NCBI GenBank assembly: GCA_947475845.1
Contig: CANJMO010000004.1
Location: forward strand, 32,151 to 96,150
From: Caulobacteraceae bacterium
GTDB taxonomy: Bacteria; Pseudomonadota; Alphaproteobacteria; Caulobacterales; Caulobacteraceae
Length of the DNA stretch: 64,000 nucleotides
Direction of reading: 5' to 3'
The translations under genes were made by a program, and so were the position numbers. Shown piece after piece: positions 61,828 through 64,000 of the stretch (the first letter of the stretch is position 1; each line of letters opens with the position of its first letter). The notes under the pieces were generated by a model, which saw only the letters and a program-made list of their open reading frames with translations, was not told where the DNA came from and did no database searches.

Positions 61828-62304
61828 GTGATCAGGCCCCGCTTCACCTGGACTCCCCAGATCGGCCACTATGTGGCCGCGGTCATCGAGCAGGGCCTGT
61901 GGTCCGTGCTCAACCTCGGGGTCAACCTCGGGGTCGCCCGCTATGTCTCACCCGAGCACTACGGCGCCTTCGTATTCTGGACCAACCTCGGCTTCGTCCT
62001 GTCCAGCCTGCAGAGCGCCCTGACCATCTGCCACCTGCAGGTGCTGACCCCCGGCGACGCCTTCGCGCCCCACCGCCTGCAGACCGAGCGGCTTATGCAT
62101 GTGGTCACCGGCCTGTTTCTGGCGGCGGTGACCGCTGTCGGCTTGCTTGGCGGGGCGCTGTCGAGCGGCTCGTTCGACCTGCTGGCCGCCCCGTTCTTCC
62201 TCTCCGCCTATCTGCTTCAGCAGTACCTGCGGGCCCTCTATTTTTCGCGGGGCAAACGGGACATGGCTGTCTTCCTTGTGGAGCGCGGCTCCGCGGCTAG
62301 ATGA
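61828..62304 (+). pseudogene. Polysaccharide flippase (Wzx-like), N-terminal fragment
   Basis: 158 residues with about four membrane spans: EQGLWSVLNLGVNLGVARYVSPEHYGAFVFW is the typical start of oligosaccharide flippases, and YLRALYFSRGKRDMAVFL is its middle region. Full-length proteins have about 400-480 residues and 12-14 spans. The frame stops at TAG 62302-62304, and nothing flippase-like follows before the next gene at 62497. It starts at GTG 61828, 29 bp after the wza-like gene. The missing remainder marks a further truncation at the edge of the polysaccharide locus. Confidence 0.75.
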
Positions 62305-62496
62305 TGTATAACGCCGGCGGCGGATGCCGGTCGATCCCCAGCCCTGGCTCGGCTTGGCCTGCAATCCACCGCAATTTCCAAATACCGGGATTGATGTATC
62401 ACTGATATTCCACATACTGCCGAGCAACCGGCGCTTAACGCCGGAATCAGAAAATGCGCGGGTCCCCCGGGCTCGCAAAGGAAGGGTTCGATCTCA

Positions 62497-63303
62497 ATGA
62501 CTCGACGTAAGGGCGGGCTGCTGGCGCTTGCCGTGATCATCGGCGTAGCCGCATCGGCCTCAGGCGCTCTCGCCCAGGCCAAGAAAGCCGCGGCCAAGCC
62601 CGCCGCCTCCAAGGCCGGGCATCCCGATATCGGCGGCACCTGGGTGCCCGACACGGCCGACCAGCGCCGCCAGGTCACCGGCAACGAGCCGCCGTGGCTG
62701 CCGGCGATCAAGAAGCAGGCCGATCACTGGACCGCCGAGGAAAAGGCCGGACGGCCCTATCTGGTGCTCAAAGGCTGCCTGCCGCACGGCATGCCCAGCC
62801 TGATGCTGATCATGCACAACGCCTTTGAGATCGTGGAATCCAAGGGCCGCCTGACCTTCCTCGGCGAGGGTGAAGGCAACAATCTGCGCCGCATCTACAT
62901 GGACGGCCGCAAGCATCCGGAGGATCCGGATCTCAACCTGTTCGGCCATTCCATCGGCCATTGGGAAGGCGACACCCTGGTGGTCGACACCGTCGGCGTG
63001 GCCCCGCAGGCTTTCGTCGCCGTCAGCGAGGGCGTCGGCATCCCCAACAACGGCGACATGCACATCGTCGAGCGCATCCATCTGGCCGCGCCGGGCGTCC
63101 TGCACGACGACCTGACCATCACCGCGCCGAAGATTCTCAGCCAGCCGTGGAAGACCACCCGCATCTACACCAAGTCCGACTTCGAGATCCTCGAGGGCGA
63201 ATGCGCGGTCGGCAACTTCCGCGACGGCAAGGACGAGAACGGCAATTCCATCTATGTCCCCCGCCCGCTCAACGCGGACGGCAGCGTAAGACTGGCCGAG
63301 TGA
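62497..63303 (+). CDS. Secreted protein of the PHG-x-P / HWEGDTLVVDT family (copy D)
   Basis: A 268-residue exported protein with a signal peptide (about 1-27, ending GALAQ) and an Ala/Lys linker. The family blocks are KGCLPHGMPS, NNLRRIYMDGRKH, IGHWEGDTLVVDTVG, MHIVERIHL and DDLTITAPK. GHPDIGGTWVPD near the N-terminus parallels the other copies. It is closer to copies A and B in its motifs than to copy C, but has no CEENNRN ending. The stop TGA overlaps an ATG by one base (TGATG). The next gene is a DUF6152 protein, and the two families often neighbour each other. Function unknown. Confidence 0.75.
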   Translation: MTRRKGGLLALAVIIGVAASASGALAQAKKAAAKPAASKAGHPDIGGTWVPDTADQRRQVTGNEPPWLPAIKKQADHWTAEEKAGRPYLVLKGCLPHGMPSLMLIMHNAFEIVESKGRLTFLGEGEGNNLRRIYMDGRKHPEDPDLNLFGHSIGHWEGDTLVVDTVGVAPQAFVAVSEGVGIPNNGDMHIVERIHLAAPGVLHDDLTITAPKILSQPWKTTRIYTKSDFEILEGECAVGNFRDGKDENGNSIYVPRPLNADGSVRLAE

Positions 63304-63344
63304 TGGCTGCCCCCCACTCTCAAACCTCAAAAGAGTTCAAGACC

Positions 63345-63770
63345 ATGAAATCGGTTTATCGGACGGCCGCGGCCTGCGGCCTGCTGCTGGCCTTCGCCGC
63401 CGCGTCCCCCAGCTCGGCCCACCACTCCGCCTCGATGTTCGACTTCGCCAAGCAGGTCACCCTGGAAGGCACGGTCAAGGACTTCAACTGGTCCAACCCG
63501 CACATCTCGGTTGACCTGGTGGTCGAGGGCAAGAATGGCCAGCCGACCAAGACCTGGACCATCGAGGCCTCCTCCACCGGCGTGATGAGCCGCGCCGGCT
63601 GGACCAAGCGCACCATGAACCCGGGCGACAAGGTCTCGATACTGTGCAGCCCGCTGCGTGACGGCGGCGCCGGCGGCAGCATCACCACGGTCACCTTCGC
63701 CAACGGCAAGACCCTGGGCTGGCTGAACCGCCCGACCCCGGTCCCCGGCCAGGCTCCCAAGGGCGCCTGA
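63345..63770 (+). CDS. Secreted DUF6152 family protein
   Basis: A 141-residue exported protein with a signal peptide (about 1-24, ending PSSAHH). The DUF6152 pattern is HHSASMFDFAKQVTLEGTVKDF, then NPHISVDL and MNPGDKVSI. The N-terminal HHS after cleavage is conserved in the family and may bind metal. ATG 63345 was chosen by the signal peptide; an in-frame ATG at 63303 would add 14 residues. Coupled or nearly so to copy D. The role is not known. Confidence 0.82.
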   Translation: MKSVYRTAAACGLLLAFAAASPSSAHHSASMFDFAKQVTLEGTVKDFNWSNPHISVDLVVEGKNGQPTKTWTIEASSTGVMSRAGWTKRTMNPGDKVSILCSPLRDGGAGGSITTVTFANGKTLGWLNRPTPVPGQAPKGA

Positions 63771-63794
63771 TCGGCCCATCGGCGCGAAACGGAA

Positions 63795-63830
63795 AAGGGG
63801 CGGCTCGCTTGCGCGGGCCGCCCCTTCTGT
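63795..63830. terminator. Intrinsic terminator, probably bidirectional
   Basis: AAGGGGCGGC (63795-63804) pairs with GCCGCCCCTT (63817-63826), with a small internal CGC/GCG stem in the loop. T-rich sequence follows on both strands. It lies between the DUF6152 stop and the convergent partial gene. Confidence 0.78.
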
Positions 63831-63852
63831 TTGTCAGCAGGGTGACCGCCGG

Positions 63853-64000
63853 CTAGTTGGCGGGGGTCATTTCCTTGGTCTCGACGGTTACATCCTTGGC
63901 GGTCAGGCCGGCGTAGACGATCATGTCCTTGCGGGCCGCCTTGACCTTGTCGACGGCGCCCGGCGTGACCGTGGTTCCCCAGAAGTACAGCCGGGTCAGC
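63853..64000 (-). CDS. Partial CDS, C-terminal end of an unidentified protein
   Basis: A minus-strand frame enters from beyond base 64000 and ends at TAG 63853-63855. The 48 visible residues include LTRLYFWGTTVTPGAVDKVK, DMIVYAGLTAKDVTVE and TKEMTPAN. High GC at third positions and an acidic, polar end look like true coding. Too little is visible to name a family. It converges with the DUF6152 gene across a terminator. Confidence 0.55.
   Translation of the reverse strand, partial: LTRLYFWGTTVTPGAVDKVKAARKDMIVYAGLTAKDVTVETKEMTPAN

Overview
GC-rich alphaproteobacterial chromosome, most likely a member of the Caulobacteraceae (Caulobacter/Phenylobacterium-like). The reasons are strong GC bias at third codon positions, an RpoE-ChrR photo-oxidative-stress type sigma/anti-sigma pair with its lipid genes, many secreted proteins, TonB receptors and aromatic ring-cleavage genes. 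This placement is inferred from gene content, not from a marker gene. No rRNA, tRNA, CRISPR array or insertion sequence was seen.

Layout. 0-0.8 kb: two truncated genes (flavin amine oxidase and alpha/beta hydrolase) joined head to head at a breakpoint. 0.8-8 kb: tartrate/malate-type dehydrogenase, a secreted cupin, two very large secreted proteins each with three SnoaL/NTF2-like domains, and a divergent NHL beta-propeller. 8-15.2 kb: an envelope-lipid module. The minus operon is rpoE-chrR-DUF1295-methyltransferase-DUF2177-cfa. The divergent plus operon is an FAD oxidoreductase plus DUF1365. Two promoter-like sites with identical 16-nt spacing lie between them. 15.2-19.2 kb: gallate dioxygenase, a large secreted hydrolase and an Asp/Glu-racemase-like protein. 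19.4-20.9 kb: a decayed two-partner-secretion locus (TpsB fused to the tail of TpsA). 20.9-31.3 kb: catabolic/transport genes (PrpD family, class V aminotransferase, MFS, frameshifted TonB receptor, two HbpS-like proteins) with three members of an uncharacterised secreted family. 31.6-39.1 kb: LigA-LigB-hydrolase-GlcD-GlcE-GlcF in one tight operon, convergent with a lactate/glycolate permease. 39.2-43.1 kb: secreted hydrolase, cytochrome c and an unusual multipass membrane operon that includes a 39-residue protein. 43.3-48 kb: metallo-beta-lactamase-fold enzyme, a beta-propeller/lipoprotein pair and a hydrolase. 48-57.2 kb: MtnA-like isomerase with aldolase/dehydrogenase fusion, solute-binding protein, alanine dehydrogenase, glycerol kinase, hydrolase and LarA-like protein. 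57.3-62.3 kb: a remnant exopolysaccharide locus (Wzc-like, frameshifted Wza-like, truncated flippase, GH10/acyltransferase fragments). 62.5-64 kb: another member of the secreted family, a DUF6152 protein and an incoming partial gene.

How it fits together. Much of the window handles aromatic compounds and small hydroxy/keto acids. Two different LigB-type dioxygenases open rings. GlcDEF, the permease, the LarA-like protein, the class V aminotransferase, alanine dehydrogenase, glycerol kinase and a DHAP-forming aldolase could handle C2/C3 products. A second theme is membrane and envelope remodelling under sigma-factor control. A third is decay: three deletion-type fusions of unrelated genes, one abruptly truncated flippase and three single-base frameshifts (two in homopolymers) lie in 64 kb. 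This points either to genome erosion or to consensus/assembly errors, and raw reads would tell which.
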